The notes: generated by a model not told the origin, from the sequence alone. A DNA stretch of 64,000 nt from an uncultured Candidatus Saccharibacteria bacterium (GCA_903840315.1 CAIMFK010000003.1:107614-171613); one strand, 5' to 3'. Shown: positions 53,061 to 62,130, counted from the first letter of the stretch. A program made the numbers and translations.

Positions 53061-54191
53061 CTATTTTCTAACCTTCTTTATGTAAGTATTCATTGCATCA
53101 TTGAATTCTATGATTGAAAATTTTGATACCGATTTGCTAACCTTCAAGTAATCGAAACTCTTGGAACTGAATTTGTTTACTGCAGAAATTAGACTCTCTT
53201 TGGTTAGTTCACTGAAGAAAACTCCGTTAACGTCTTCGATTACGTAATCCAAAGGCCCACCTTTATCGTAGGAAATAACTGGAGTTCCGGTAGCCATAGC
53301 CTCAACAGGTGCAATGCCAAAATCTTCAGTGTCAGTCGGAAAGATAAAAGCTTCACTCGTCTGATAGGCTTGAACTAAATCTTCATTATCGGCTCTATCT
53401 ATAAATTTAATGTTTTTTCCGGCACTAGCTACCAATTTATCATGTTCGGGTCCATCACCAATAACCGTCAATTCTTGGTTGAGTTCTTTAAATGCGCTAA
53501 CTGCGAGGTCAACTCTTTTATAGGGAGTTTGTCTTCCTGTAATTACGAATCCTTTTCTTTTTTTTGAATCGTTAAATTTAAAGTCTTCTAGGTTGACTGG
53601 AGGAAAAATAACCTCACTATCTCGATCATAGTATTTCTTTATCATATTCTTTGTGTGAGTCGAGTTAGCTATTAAATAGTTGGGTCTAGTCGCTGCTTTC
53701 TTGTCCCACATTCGCATTGGTCCCACTAAGGCTTTGAGGCCAATTCTAGCTAGCCAGTCAAATGCTCCAAAACCTGGATTCTTTAAGTACTCCTCGTATC
53801 TACTCCAGTAATAGTGAGTAGGCGAGTGTATATAACTTATGTGAATTGTATTTTTACCAGTTTTAATGCCTTTGGCTTCAGCTCCCGAAGAACTTATAAC
53901 AAAATCATATTTATCTAGATTCAGATTACTAAAATAAATTGCCCTAAGCACGGGTAGGAATTTCTTAAGACTGGTTGGTAGTTTCTGGAGCCATCCGGTT
54001 ATTACGTCAGCATCTTTGAACCAATCGATCTTGTTTGGGTCGAATTGAGATGTATATATAGGTGCACTAGGAAACATTTTGTGTAGTTCTAGCACAACTC
54101 TTTCGGCGCCACCAATACCAGTTAGCCAGTCACAAACAATGGCAACTTTCATATCCTCTATTTTTTTCACTACACTAATCTCCGCTGCCAT
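53061..54191 (-). CDS. GT4 family glycosyltransferase
   Basis: A GT-B glycosyltransferase with V-C-D-W-L-T-G-I-G-G-A-E-R (about 19), S-G-A-E-A-K-G, G-R-Q-T-P-Y-K-R-V-D-L (about 217) and F-P-T-D-T-E-D-F-G-I-A-P-V-E-A-M (donor site, about 287). The frame begins at 54191 inside the upstream stop. Family homology starts at residue 14 (ATG at 54152), which may be the true start. It follows the initiating glycosylphosphotransferase and probably adds the second sugar. Confidence 0.87.
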   Translation of the reverse strand: MAAEISVVKKIEDMKVAIVCDWLTGIGGAERVVLELHKMFPSAPIYTSQFDPNKIDWFKDADVITGWLQKLPTSLKKFLPVLRAIYFSNLNLDKYDFVISSSGAEAKGIKTGKNTIHISYIHSPTHYYWSRYEEYLKNPGFGAFDWLARIGLKALVGPMRMWDKKAATRPNYLIANSTHTKNMIKKYYDRDSEVIFPPVNLEDFKFNDSKKRKGFVITGRQTPYKRVDLAVSAFKELNQELTVIGDGPEHDKLVASAGKNIKFIDRADNEDLVQAYQTSEAFIFPTDTEDFGIAPVEAMATGTPVISYDKGGPLDYVIEDVNGVFFSELTKESLISAVNKFSSKSFDYLKVSKSVSKFSIIEFNDAMNTYIKKVRK

Positions 54192-55611
54192 ATATAACAG
54201 TTCGAATAGTCTTAAATAGAATTACTATATCGAACCAGAAAGTCCAGTTCTGTACGTAATAGATATCTAGCTTTCTTCTTTCTTCAAAATCTATATCTCG
54301 GCGGCCAGAAACCTGAGCAAGTCCCGTGAGGCCTGATTTAACGCTCAGTATGGTGTGTCTTTTGCTGTAGAGAGATAATTCCTCGGGTACCAATGCTCTA
54401 GGTCCTACGAGGCTCAAATCGCCCTTCAGGACATTAAATAGTTGAGGTAGTTCATCTAGGCTTGTTCGTCTAAGGAATTTGCCAAACGCAGTAATTCGAG
54501 GGTCATTATCTAGTCTGTCGCCATTATCTCTATATTTCTTCCCATATTCTGGGTGACCCATTTTTTCAAAGGCCTGTTCAGGGGATAGTCCTGAATATTT
54601 TTGATTCAGGGTTCTGAACTTAAACACTCCAAATTTTTGGTCGAATCTAGTTAGCCTAGTTTGTCTAAAGAGAATAGGCCCACGAGATGTAAGTTTTGTG
54701 ATGAGTGCAATAATTACCATAAAAGGGAGAGCGATGAGAAGAATAATAAGTCCTGCGAAAATATCGAAGATTCTTTTAGCGACACGGCCCCAGCCAAATA
54801 AAGCTGTTTGATGGACGGCAATTACCGGGATTGAAGAGCGAAAAAGTTCAACTCCAATATTTCCAACAAATAATTCATCATTACCAGGAACAAACCTATA
54901 TCCAATGTGATGAGACTGAGCATACTCTAGAATTTCTCGGTTTCTTTCTTCGTTGCTGTATAGCTCAGTTTGAACTATGCTTTGAAGTTTCTTTGGATTT
55001 AGGGTATTTATCGCCTCATCAAAACTAGAGAAATGCTTTATGTTTCTGTATTCGCTAGCTACTTTGTCATTGCCAACTAGTCCGACAATTTTATAGCCAC
55101 TCTTTTGTGAGCTTCTTAGTGAGTCGATAATTTCCTTAGATATAGCAGTGTTACCGACAATTAAAATATTGGTAAGCCCTATGTTATATCTGAATAGTAT
55201 TTCTTTAACGATTCTGGATATTGTTCTAAACACGACAAGCAACAGGAAAGATAAAATAAATCCATAAATTGGTATAAGCTTTGCTGGAAGAATTGGGTTT
55301 ACTGACAAGTAGTTCCAGAAAATAACAAACAACATTCCAATAAATGAACCTATGAATAACCTAGCAATCTCATTGAATCTTTTCTCGTAAATATTGCTGT
55401 CATAAAGACCAAGCATGGCAAATATTAGGATCCAGAAAGGTAATAGAACTAGAAATACACCAATATAGGTTGAAGAATGAACGGGATTGGAAATGACTTC
55501 GTGGCTTAAGCTAACCCTTAAAATATAGGCACCTGTAAAGGCAGCCAGTAGTGCAAGGAAGTCACCGATTATCAGGAAGAAGTTATATATAAGTGAGGCG
55601 CTATTTTTCAT
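54175..55611 (-). CDS. Undecaprenyl-phosphate glycosylphosphotransferase (glycan-initiating)
   Basis: The 478 residues hold four to five N-terminal helices, a CoA-binding-like cytosolic domain (about 145-240), and the bacterial sugar transferase domain (about 270-475). The latter shows K-R-I-F-D-I-F-A-G, F-K-F-R-T-L, R-R-T-S-L-D-E-L-P-Q-L-F-N-V-L-K-G and G-L-T-G-L-A-Q-V-S-G-R. It attaches the first sugar phosphate to undecaprenyl phosphate. It is the first gene of the minus-strand glycan operon ending with rfbA. Confidence 0.92.
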   Translation of the reverse strand: MKNSASLIYNFFLIIGDFLALLAAFTGAYILRVSLSHEVISNPVHSSTYIGVFLVLLPFWILIFAMLGLYDSNIYEKRFNEIARLFIGSFIGMLFVIFWNYLSVNPILPAKLIPIYGFILSFLLLVVFRTISRIVKEILFRYNIGLTNILIVGNTAISKEIIDSLRSSQKSGYKIVGLVGNDKVASEYRNIKHFSSFDEAINTLNPKKLQSIVQTELYSNEERNREILEYAQSHHIGYRFVPGNDELFVGNIGVELFRSSIPVIAVHQTALFGWGRVAKRIFDIFAGLIILLIALPFMVIIALITKLTSRGPILFRQTRLTRFDQKFGVFKFRTLNQKYSGLSPEQAFEKMGHPEYGKKYRDNGDRLDNDPRITAFGKFLRRTSLDELPQLFNVLKGDLSLVGPRALVPEELSLYSKRHTILSVKSGLTGLAQVSGRRDIDFEERRKLDIYYVQNWTFWFDIVILFKTIRTVIYGSGD

Positions 55612-55650
55612 AAAAAAATTAATTTCGCTATACTATAGATTGTAACATTT

Positions 55651-56979
55651 ATGAATCAAACACATATAAATAAAACATTTATTAAATTTAGCGAGTACGC
55701 ATTGGGAATAGTCCTAATAATACTTCCTTTCCATGCCCTTATCACAGTCTATATAGGATCCAATCTTGGACACTACACGATTGTTAGACTATGGAAGGAA
55801 ATAATTATTGGCTTAATCCTTATCCCATCCACATATTATCTATTTAAGTCTTATTCGCTTAAGAAGATATCATTTTCTAGCGCACTACTTTATTTAACGA
55901 TTGCATATTTAGTACTCAGCTTGCTTATTAGCTTATTCGCACTAAAAACTCACAACGTTAACTTAAAAGCATTTGGCTATGGCCTAGATTCAAACTTTAG
56001 ATACATTATCTTTTTATGGCTTTGTGTATTCGTTTCCAAGAACGGTGAATTTTTAAAAAGAAATTGGCTCAATTTACTCGTATTTCCAGGGGTTGTAGTA
56101 ATCCTATTTGGTCTTGCACAGCACTATATCCTGCCTGCTAACTTTTTATCTCACTTAGGTTATGGGACATCTACTATCGTGCCCTATCAAACTGTTGACT
56201 CTAATAGTGCATACATAAGATTACAAAGCACCCTTAGGGGGGCGAATCCACTTGGTGCATACCTAGTTTTAATACTACCAGCGCTTCTTGTTAAGCTAAA
56301 AAACGCCAAGGAAAATACATACAAGGTCATGTGGGCATTCTTGTTCTTGTCTGGCCTCGTTGTCTTATTCTATTCATATTCCAGAAGTGCATATATAGGA
56401 GCCATGCTATCAGTCGGATTAACTGTTTGGCTTTTAGTCAATAAGAAAGCGAAAAAGATATTGCTTATATCGGCAGCAGCGCTTGTAATAATTATGGGTG
56501 CAATGTATATGTCACTGCGAAATAATCTAACTTTTCAGGATACTTTTCTACATACCAGCAAAACTACACATTCACAATCTAGCTCTGATCAGAATCATGT
56601 TAGCGCAACTACTGGTGCCATAAAAGATGCCATTAAACACCCGCTAGGACAGGGACTTGGAAGTGCTGGACCTGCATCTGTATATAGCAATAAAGGAGCA
56701 AAAATATCTGAAAATTATTTCATACAGATTGCCCAGGAGACTGGAATAATAGGACTAGTATTGTTTATTTCAATAAATGCACTACTCGGTATCTATCTGT
56801 ATAGAACCGGCTCAGAAAATAGCATCATATTACTTGCGTCACTTATTGGAATATCTTTCGTAAACCTTTTGTCGCATGCATGGTCTGACGATACTTTATC
56901 GCTGATTTGGTTTGGGCTTGCGGGAATTGCATTGTCATCTAAAGTCTTCAAGGACAGCTTCAGCTCTAAGATTAAATAA
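55651..56979 (+). CDS. O-antigen ligase-like membrane protein (Wzy/WaaL type)
   Basis: The 442-residue protein has about ten to twelve helices and the family's large exported loop with G-L-A-Q, R-L-Q-S-T-L-R-G-A-N-P-L-G-A-Y-L (about 200), S-R-S-A-Y-I-G-A and G-L-G-S-A-G. Members polymerise glycans or ligate them to a lipid or protein. It diverges from the initiating transferase. The two promoters probably share a TATAGTATAG-type palindromic segment near 55629-55638. Confidence 0.82.
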   Translation: MNQTHINKTFIKFSEYALGIVLIILPFHALITVYIGSNLGHYTIVRLWKEIIIGLILIPSTYYLFKSYSLKKISFSSALLYLTIAYLVLSLLISLFALKTHNVNLKAFGYGLDSNFRYIIFLWLCVFVSKNGEFLKRNWLNLLVFPGVVVILFGLAQHYILPANFLSHLGYGTSTIVPYQTVDSNSAYIRLQSTLRGANPLGAYLVLILPALLVKLKNAKENTYKVMWAFLFLSGLVVLFYSYSRSAYIGAMLSVGLTVWLLVNKKAKKILLISAAALVIIMGAMYMSLRNNLTFQDTFLHTSKTTHSQSSSDQNHVSATTGAIKDAIKHPLGQGLGSAGPASVYSNKGAKISENYFIQIAQETGIIGLVLFISINALLGIYLYRTGSENSIILLASLIGISFVNLLSHAWSDDTLSLIWFGLAGIALSSKVFKDSFSSKIK

Positions 56980-57534
56980 TTACTGAACCAGTCTAATTGT
57001 AGGTAGGGCTTTAGAAAATGCCGAAGTATCAGCTTCGAATTGTGTTTGATCAGAAGCCGTGTTACCGCAGGTTGCTTGTGGGTGATAGTAAACAATGAAG
57101 TAGCTTCCGTATTGTTTTGCTAGATTACCTGGCTCCTCAGCTACTTTGGAGAAATCAGCATACTGACCATTAATCTTTGATAAGCTAGCTATGCTACATT
57201 TTTGTATCCCGTCATTAAATATAGCAGTAGCGTAATGGTTGCCTTGGGAGTCTTTTCCGCTCATATCTGTTGTGTATGTAATGTTTTTTATGCTATCGGG
57301 CACGGTTATCTCAACACCAAGCTCTGGAATCTTAATAATGTTTGAATTAACGGCCATTGAACTTGAAGATTGAGTCGATGTCTTTACATTTTGAGTGCTA
57401 CCTACATTTTTCGTGTTCTTGTTATGGTTCTTGAAGACTAGATATCCAACCGCACCTATTAAGCCGATAATCACAACTATCATTATTATTTCTATTGCAC
57501 TAAAACCTGATTCATTTTTTCTAATTTTATTCAT
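56980..57534 (-). CDS. Type IV pilin-like protein with prepilin N-terminus
   Basis: The 184 residues begin with K-N-E-S-G-F-S-A-I-E-I-I-M, a prepilin peptidase site (G-F, then E five residues into the mature part), and a hydrophobic helix (about 12-32). The exported globular part (about 60-184) has two cysteines near the C-terminus. It would be a pseudopilin or pilin of the type IV pilus/T2SS class, distinct from the T4SS pilin-like proteins at 10-12.7 kb. No prepilin peptidase or PilB is in the window. It ends one base from the O-antigen-ligase-like gene. Confidence 0.75.
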   Translation of the reverse strand: MNKIRKNESGFSAIEIIMIVVIIGLIGAVGYLVFKNHNKNTKNVGSTQNVKTSTQSSSSMAVNSNIIKIPELGVEITVPDSIKNITYTTDMSGKDSQGNHYATAIFNDGIQKCSIASLSKINGQYADFSKVAEEPGNLAKQYGSYFIVYYHPQATCGNTASDQTQFEADTSAFSKALPTIRLVQ

Positions 57535-57622
57535 AAAATAAACATAAGTTATATCTTATTCATTGTAAATAATAAATAGATTACTGATATAATTTTAAGC
57601 ACAAGTTATTAATGCTTTTTTA

Positions 57623-58054
57623 ATGAAACAAAAAAACCGTCAACCCAAATCACTACTAAAAGAAATTGTTCAGTATTTAATTAGTGGTGGTCTGTATTTC
57701 TGGACTGGATACTTTGTATTTTTCGTAGCAGACAAAGGCCTTCATTTAAACTTATGGTGGGCTAAGTTATCGGCAAATATAATTGGCTGGACGTTCAATT
57801 ATCTTCTTCAAAGATACTGGGTATTCAACCATCCCGAACTATCCAAGCAGAAACTAAGAGTTACATCAAAGTATGCAATCATAACACTTTTAGATTTTGT
57901 TCTAGATTATTTAATCGTTAAAGAGCTTAAGACACAAGGCCTAACTCCCTACCTGGGCCAATTTGTTTCCGCCGGTTTCTTTACCGTATGGAACTTTTAT
58001 TGGTATAAGCTATGGGTATTCAAAAAACATCCAAAAAAGAAAGGGAAAAAATAG
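57623..58054 (+). CDS. GtrA family membrane protein
   Basis: 143 residues with four helices: Q-Y-L-I-S-G-G-L-Y-F-W-T-G-Y, N-Y-L-L-Q-R-Y-W-V-F and F-Y-W-Y-K-L-W-V-F-K, the GtrA layout. It is the second member in the window. It is followed by the LexA-like gene one base past its stop, so the two are co-transcribed. A basic tail ends the protein. Confidence 0.85.
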   Translation: MKQKNRQPKSLLKEIVQYLISGGLYFWTGYFVFFVADKGLHLNLWWAKLSANIIGWTFNYLLQRYWVFNHPELSKQKLRVTSKYAIITLLDFVLDYLIVKELKTQGLTPYLGQFVSAGFFTVWNFYWYKLWVFKKHPKKKGKK

Positions 58055-58055
58055 G

Positions 58056-58508
58056 ATGGAACAAAAAACTAGACCAACTAAAAAACAAAAAGAATTATTA
58101 GAATTTATTGAAGGCTTTATTAATCAGCACGGCTACAGTCCGAGCTACCGAGAAATCATGACTGGACTTAATTATAATTCTGTCGCTACAGTCTCTTTGC
58201 ACGTAAATAATCTTATAAAAAGAGGGCACTTATTAAAAAGAGACCATTCGGCAAGATCCTTAGAAATTACTAATCCTTCGGAAAACCCAAAAATAACTAC
58301 TAATACTGTTAAGCCAGCTGAAGAAAAATGGTTGGTGGAGAAAATTAACCATTTCTTCAAGCAAGTAGAGCAAGCATCTGTGATGGAGCAGGCTAAGATA
58401 GATGAGCTTTATGTATTGGTTGGTACGCTTAGAGTATTTAATATGGACGGTGCTGCAAGTGGATTTTTAGAAAGGCTAAATAAGCTTACAACAAAAAAAG
58501 CTGAGTAA
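58056..58508 (+). CDS. LexA-like winged-helix DNA-binding protein without protease domain
   Basis: Residues about 1-70 match the LexA N-terminal DNA-binding domain: T-K-K-Q-K-E-L-L-E-F-I, N-Q-H-G-Y-S-P-S-Y-R-E-I, and Y-N-S-V-A-T-V-S-L-H-V-N-N-L-I-K-R-G. The C-terminal half (about 85-150) is helical and lacks the S24 autoprotease Ser and Lys motifs, so it cannot be cleaved like LexA. I start at ATG 58056, just after the GtrA stop; the frame is open upstream but overlaps GtrA. It could be a regulator of local genes. Confidence 0.78.
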   Translation: MEQKTRPTKKQKELLEFIEGFINQHGYSPSYREIMTGLNYNSVATVSLHVNNLIKRGHLLKRDHSARSLEITNPSENPKITTNTVKPAEEKWLVEKINHFFKQVEQASVMEQAKIDELYVLVGTLRVFNMDGAASGFLERLNKLTTKKAE

Positions 58509-58546
58509 ATATTTTCGTGATAATATAAAAATAGTTAACAATTAAA

Positions 58547-58726
58547 TAGCTGGAAATCGGTGTAAATCCGATACTGTGCCGCAACTGTAAGTTCGCCCGC
58601 GAACAAAGTCAGATACAGCTTTTAAATAGAACGATCTTATTCCCGAGCAGGAAAATATAGGTTAGATGGGCACACCTACATAAAAATCCTACTTTGGCAT
58701 AAGAAGGAAAAAATGTAGGTGTTTTT
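58547..58726 (+). promoter_or_regulatory. Cobalamin riboswitch with terminator-type expression platform
   Basis: The core at 58547-58622 has the B12-riboswitch signature: GGAAATCGGTG, AATCCGATACTGT, then GCCGCAACTGTAAG, a GTTCG/CGAAC hairpin and AAAGTCAGATAC. Its outer stem AGCTG (58548-58552) pairs with CAGCT (58616-58620). A further hairpin TTCC/GGAA lies near 58640-58655. The segment then leads into a terminator directly before the ATG at 58727. I see no other cobalamin-related gene in the window. The gene it controls is unknown. Confidence 0.85.
58672..58726 (+). terminator. Riboswitch terminator ending at the start codon
   Basis: ACACCTACAT (58672-58681) pairs perfectly with ATGTAGGTGT (58713-58722). 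An inner hairpin, TCCTaCTT/AAGaAGGA, fits inside, and TTTT (58723-58726) leads straight into ATG. TAGGT at 58658-58662 can pair instead with ACCTA of the 5' arm, a likely antiterminator. The AAGAAGGA ribosome-binding-like stretch is in the inner stem, so translation may also be sealed. Confidence 0.75.
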
Positions 58727-60124
58727 ATGGAAAATCTAACTATCGAGAGGCCAAGGATTGTCGATCTGGACACCCGTATTCTTAGTGAGGTCGACCACTT
58801 AAATCGTCTTAGAAATATAGACGGAACCTATGAATACAGAGATCTTAAAGAAATTCATGAAAATTTAGTGACGGCAGTAAAAGAGGCTGCTGTGCCATTT
58901 GCTATTTCTACTACCCATCAAGAATACAGGGACGGTTCATTCTTTTGGCTCGATCAAAGGCCTGGAGATGTAGCATTTTCTGGATACAAATTTCACTCGC
59001 ATGAATCAGCAATCGCCAGGGTTGATGTTGAGGTTGAGGAAGCGCTAGACGTTAATCTAAATTTGCGACCTGGAATATTCAAAATATTTATTTCTCCTAG
59101 GATGAGCGAAGTAGATGCTCCATATGAAATTGCAAAAAGAGAACACCTTGGTGATGATGATCAGATAAGAATCCACGGACTCAATATTAATCCTGATGGA
59201 TCAATTGAAGGCAAGTTCATGCAATCAATGCTCATAAAAGATATACCCCTTTCTGCATGGTTCGCGATGCTTAATGATCCAAATAATATTTTTGGTAAGT
59301 CTCTTGATTTGGAGGATGATGGCTCTGCTCTGACTGTAATGAAGACACACGCTCAACTTGAAATATCTGAGAATGATCTTCCTGGTGGTGTCTTAGATAT
59401 TGCAAGAGCTGTCTTGCCATATGTAGAGGAAGAAAAAATACAGATCATTGAGAGACAGTTAGATTTATTTAGTGCAGATCAAAATGAGATTCACGAAAAA
59501 GCAGAGGCAATTGCTACAAGATGGTTAGATTTTGAAATTGAATTATCTGAAAGTTTAAATAGTGGATATGCAACAGAAGAGATAATTAACTTTATCGCCA
59601 GTCTATCAACTTCATGGAACGATCACTTTAATTGCTTAATTAAAGAAAATATTGATAGCCGTGGTTTGCTGAGAATGAACCAAGAAATTGCAGTAGAGCT
59701 GGAAAAAGCTAAAAGGAATACCTTATGGGTAAATGCCGCTGTCAGTATTGGCAATGAAAAAATAATCAATAAAATTGGTCACGAATCGGCTAGACGGATT
59801 ATTGAAAATGAAGAACGTATCAAAATTTTAATAGACGATCCAGATACTGATACTCAAAAGATCAACAGAATATCTAATCAGAACAACAATATGATTGCTG
59901 GCTATAATATTGAGATTGGTGGAGGATGTGCTGGTGCTACAGTTGGATCTTTTTCTATGCTTGAAATGATAGACCTATTTGCCAATAGACGAGAAAATTG
60001 GAAATGGACCAAGGGGCTTTGCATTATGGGGAGTTGCGCAAACAAGGGAGAAACAGTGCTTGTCGGCCCATGTAGTATTTGTAGATCCTGCCAGGAAAGA
60101 TTTGATAAAACCGTTAAAACATAA
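58727..60124 (+). CDS. Cobalamin-riboswitch-controlled protein with C-terminal cysteine cluster, unknown
   Basis: The 465-residue acidic soluble protein has no signal peptide or membrane helix. I do not recognise its family. Residues about 1-230 look mixed alpha/beta, about 230-390 helical. The last 70 residues contain G-G-G-C401-A-G, then C432-x4-C437 and C449-x2-C452-x2-C455, a pattern typical of metal or Fe-S/zinc sites. Regulation by a B12 riboswitch usually marks B12 import, synthesis, or a B12-independent substitute enzyme. Which of these applies cannot be told. Confidence 0.85.
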   Translation: MENLTIERPRIVDLDTRILSEVDHLNRLRNIDGTYEYRDLKEIHENLVTAVKEAAVPFAISTTHQEYRDGSFFWLDQRPGDVAFSGYKFHSHESAIARVDVEVEEALDVNLNLRPGIFKIFISPRMSEVDAPYEIAKREHLGDDDQIRIHGLNINPDGSIEGKFMQSMLIKDIPLSAWFAMLNDPNNIFGKSLDLEDDGSALTVMKTHAQLEISENDLPGGVLDIARAVLPYVEEEKIQIIERQLDLFSADQNEIHEKAEAIATRWLDFEIELSESLNSGYATEEIINFIASLSTSWNDHFNCLIKENIDSRGLLRMNQEIAVELEKAKRNTLWVNAAVSIGNEKIINKIGHESARRIIENEERIKILIDDPDTDTQKINRISNQNNNMIAGYNIEIGGGCAGATVGSFSMLEMIDLFANRRENWKWTKGLCIMGSCANKGETVLVGPCSICRSCQERFDKTVKT

Positions 60125-60259
60125 GCTTGACACGAGAAATCATTTTGTTTAATATAATTCTACTTATATAAGCAATAAATTTTTTGCTATAAAGAGACAA
60201 AAAGAGGAAATAAAAAAGTAATCAATAAATTATATTGAGTTACAAAAAACGGAGCGAAA

Positions 60260-60352
60260 ATGCTAATTAAAATAAAAATGACACAATCAAAAGCTACCAA
60301 TGTTTCTGTAAGAGTGCAGAAGCCTGAATGGCGAAAATTTCTAGTTTATTAG
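60260..60352 (+). CDS. Possible 30-residue peptide
   Basis: A short frame with GGAG five bases before the ATG encodes a basic peptide with a V-S-V-R-V-Q-K-P-E-W-R-K-F stretch. It is the only coding signal in the 234-base gap (60125-60358) between the riboswitch-controlled gene and the convergent dsbA-like gene. The rest of the gap is AT-rich with no clear terminator. The ribosome binding site is the main evidence; it may be spurious. Confidence 0.3.
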   Translation: MLIKIKMTQSKATNVSVRVQKPEWRKFLVY

Positions 60353-60358
60353 GAGCTG

Positions 60359-61024
60359 TTATTTCTTGGCTTGCTTGTCTATAGCTGCCTGAATTATAGA
60401 AGAGAAGCTATCAACAGTTGCTTCAGGCTTAATCTGTTTTCCATTAAGGAAGAAAGTTGGAGTGGCTTCTTCAGCACCAGTTTTAGCAAAGGTATTAATG
60501 TCACCATTAATTAGATCATTAACGGTTGAGCTGGTGTAGTAGCTATCGAATTTGGCTTGATCTAATCCTATCTGTTTAGCAAACGCATCGAAATATGGTA
60601 CTGGATTTTGTGCGGTCACCCAGCTAGCTTGCTTCTCATTATTTAGATATGAAATGTTTGATTCATAAAGCATGTTATGCATTTCCCAGAACTTGCCCAT
60701 CTGTCCGGCTGCTTCTGCTGCCCGAGCGGCCGCAAATGCATTTTGGTGAATTTGAGTTAGGGGAAGATTCTTGAACTGAACAAAAATCTGATCATTATAT
60801 TTCTGCTGGACTTGACTTACAATTGGGTAATACTGTGCACAATAAGGGCATTCATAGTCACCATATTCGAGCAGGGTTATTCCGGTTGAGCCCTTACCCT
60901 CAACATGATTACTTCCAGCCAGAGATGAGTTAGATGCACCCCCATTAGATTTAGACGATAGTTTATATACAACTCCAAGTCCAACCACGATTGCTATTAA
61001 TATAATCCAGAATCTTTTACTCAT
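60359..61024 (-). CDS. DsbA-like thiol oxidoreductase, membrane anchored
   Basis: The 221 residues have one N-terminal anchor (about 5-21), a short Ser/Gly/Asn linker, and a DsbA thioredoxin domain with G-D-Y-E-C59-P-Y-C62 at the start. A helical insertion (about 80-150) and the T-P-T-F-F-L-N-G cis-Pro loop (about 188) follow. It should oxidise cysteines in exported proteins. The Cys-containing pilin-like proteins, hydrolase and lectin in this window are candidate clients. A DsbB or VKOR partner is not in view. Confidence 0.9.
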   Translation of the reverse strand: MSKRFWIILIAIVVGLGVVYKLSSKSNGGASNSSLAGSNHVEGKGSTGITLLEYGDYECPYCAQYYPIVSQVQQKYNDQIFVQFKNLPLTQIHQNAFAAARAAEAAGQMGKFWEMHNMLYESNISYLNNEKQASWVTAQNPVPYFDAFAKQIGLDQAKFDSYYTSSTVNDLINGDINTFAKTGAEEATPTFFLNGKQIKPEATVDSFSSIIQAAIDKQAKK

Positions 61025-61110
61025 CGTACTCCTTAATAATTATCTATTTATATTATAGCCGACTTGAGTCTTTACTTCCAAATAGAGATAACTCATCGTA
61101 GTATATAAGT

Positions 61111-62097
61111 ATGAGCAGTTTATTGCTGGCGCTAATTTTTTTAATACTTGCAACATACCTAATTCTAATTTTGTCTGCATACAAATTTCTTTCAGTTAAT
61201 GAATACAAGAGAAGAGCTAGAAGGACAGACAAAGAAGCCAGCAATGTTTATCAGGTGCTACTTTATGGTAAACAGCTTGATCTGTTTTTCTGGGTATTAA
61301 TAGGAATTCTAACGAGTTGGTCGATATTAATCATGGGTGGCCATTCTCCAATCTTTCTAACCATTGTTTTTTATACCGCATATTTTGGATTTGTTTATGG
61401 AATTATTGTGGGCCAAAAAACAAAATTAGGTCTTGTAACTGCAAAAAAAATATCACCCGTAGTATATAAAACCATGAGCTTTATTCAGCCGGTTTTGGGA
61501 AGAGTTTTGCCGCTCAATCATCAAAATATAATTGAGCAGAAAATTTATGAAGTTGAAGACTTACTAAGTTTTCTTAAAGAACAAAAAGTAGCCGTGCATA
61601 ATCGTATCGATACTGATGTTATAAGTAGAGCTATAGAGTCAATTCTGTTTAAGGAAAAACTAGTCGAAACAAGCATGACTCCAATCGATCAAGTTTTCCA
61701 GGTTGACATTAAGGATGACATTGGACCAATACTACTTGAAGAACTTCACAGTAGCGGCCACTCATATTTCCCGGTTTATGAAGGCAAAAAAAATAATATT
61801 GTGGGTGGATTATATGTTTCTGACATCCTCGAAGTAAAAAAAGGTGGCAAAATAAACGATCATGTTAAAAAAGATGTTTTCTATATTCACAAAGAAAGTT
61901 CTCTCAACGATGTCATATCGGCAATCGTTAAGACTAATCAGAATAAATTTATGGCAATCGATAACACTGAAGCGATAGTTGGTCTTATCACCGCTTCAGA
62001 TGTATTTCGGCAAATAATAGGAGTAATTAACCCCTCCGAGCTTGAAAATTACAAAGACCCCGAAGACGTGATTTCTCATTTTAGCAAGAATCGGTGA
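61111..62097 (+). CDS. CBS-domain membrane protein (CNNM/HlyC-CorC-like)
   Basis: The 328-residue protein has three N-terminal helices (about 2-22, 48-68, 75-95), a cytosolic linker (about 110-180) and two CBS domains (about 185-310). The V-E-T-S-M-T-P-I-D-Q-V-F-Q-V segment is the usual start of CBS pairs in CNNM/HlyC proteins. Such proteins affect Mg2+/Co2+ transport or membrane resistance. The C-terminal CorC/HlyC domain is absent. TAGTAT lies six bases before the ATG. Confidence 0.75.
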   Translation: MSSLLLALIFLILATYLILILSAYKFLSVNEYKRRARRTDKEASNVYQVLLYGKQLDLFFWVLIGILTSWSILIMGGHSPIFLTIVFYTAYFGFVYGIIVGQKTKLGLVTAKKISPVVYKTMSFIQPVLGRVLPLNHQNIIEQKIYEVEDLLSFLKEQKVAVHNRIDTDVISRAIESILFKEKLVETSMTPIDQVFQVDIKDDIGPILLEELHSSGHSYFPVYEGKKNNIVGGLYVSDILEVKKGGKINDHVKKDVFYIHKESSLNDVISAIVKTNQNKFMAIDNTEAIVGLITASDVFRQIIGVINPSELENYKDPEDVISHFSKNR

Positions 62098-62118
62098 TGA
62101 AAAATCCACCAGAGGTGG

Positions 62119-62124
62119 TAGAAT
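62119..62124 (+). promoter_or_regulatory. Extended -10 giving a leaderless aspS message
   Basis: TGGTAGAAT (62116-62124) is an extended -10 with six bases to the ATG at 62131. It overlaps the 3' arm of a CCACC/GGTGG hairpin (62106-62118). No -35 is evident. Confidence 0.4.
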
Positions 62125-62130
62125 AAAAAA

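Noticed and set aside
58509..58546. Separate promoter and small RNA gene upstream of the riboswitch
   Set aside because: A TAATAT/TATAAA-like stretch exists but no convincing -35; I treat the region only as riboswitch leader.
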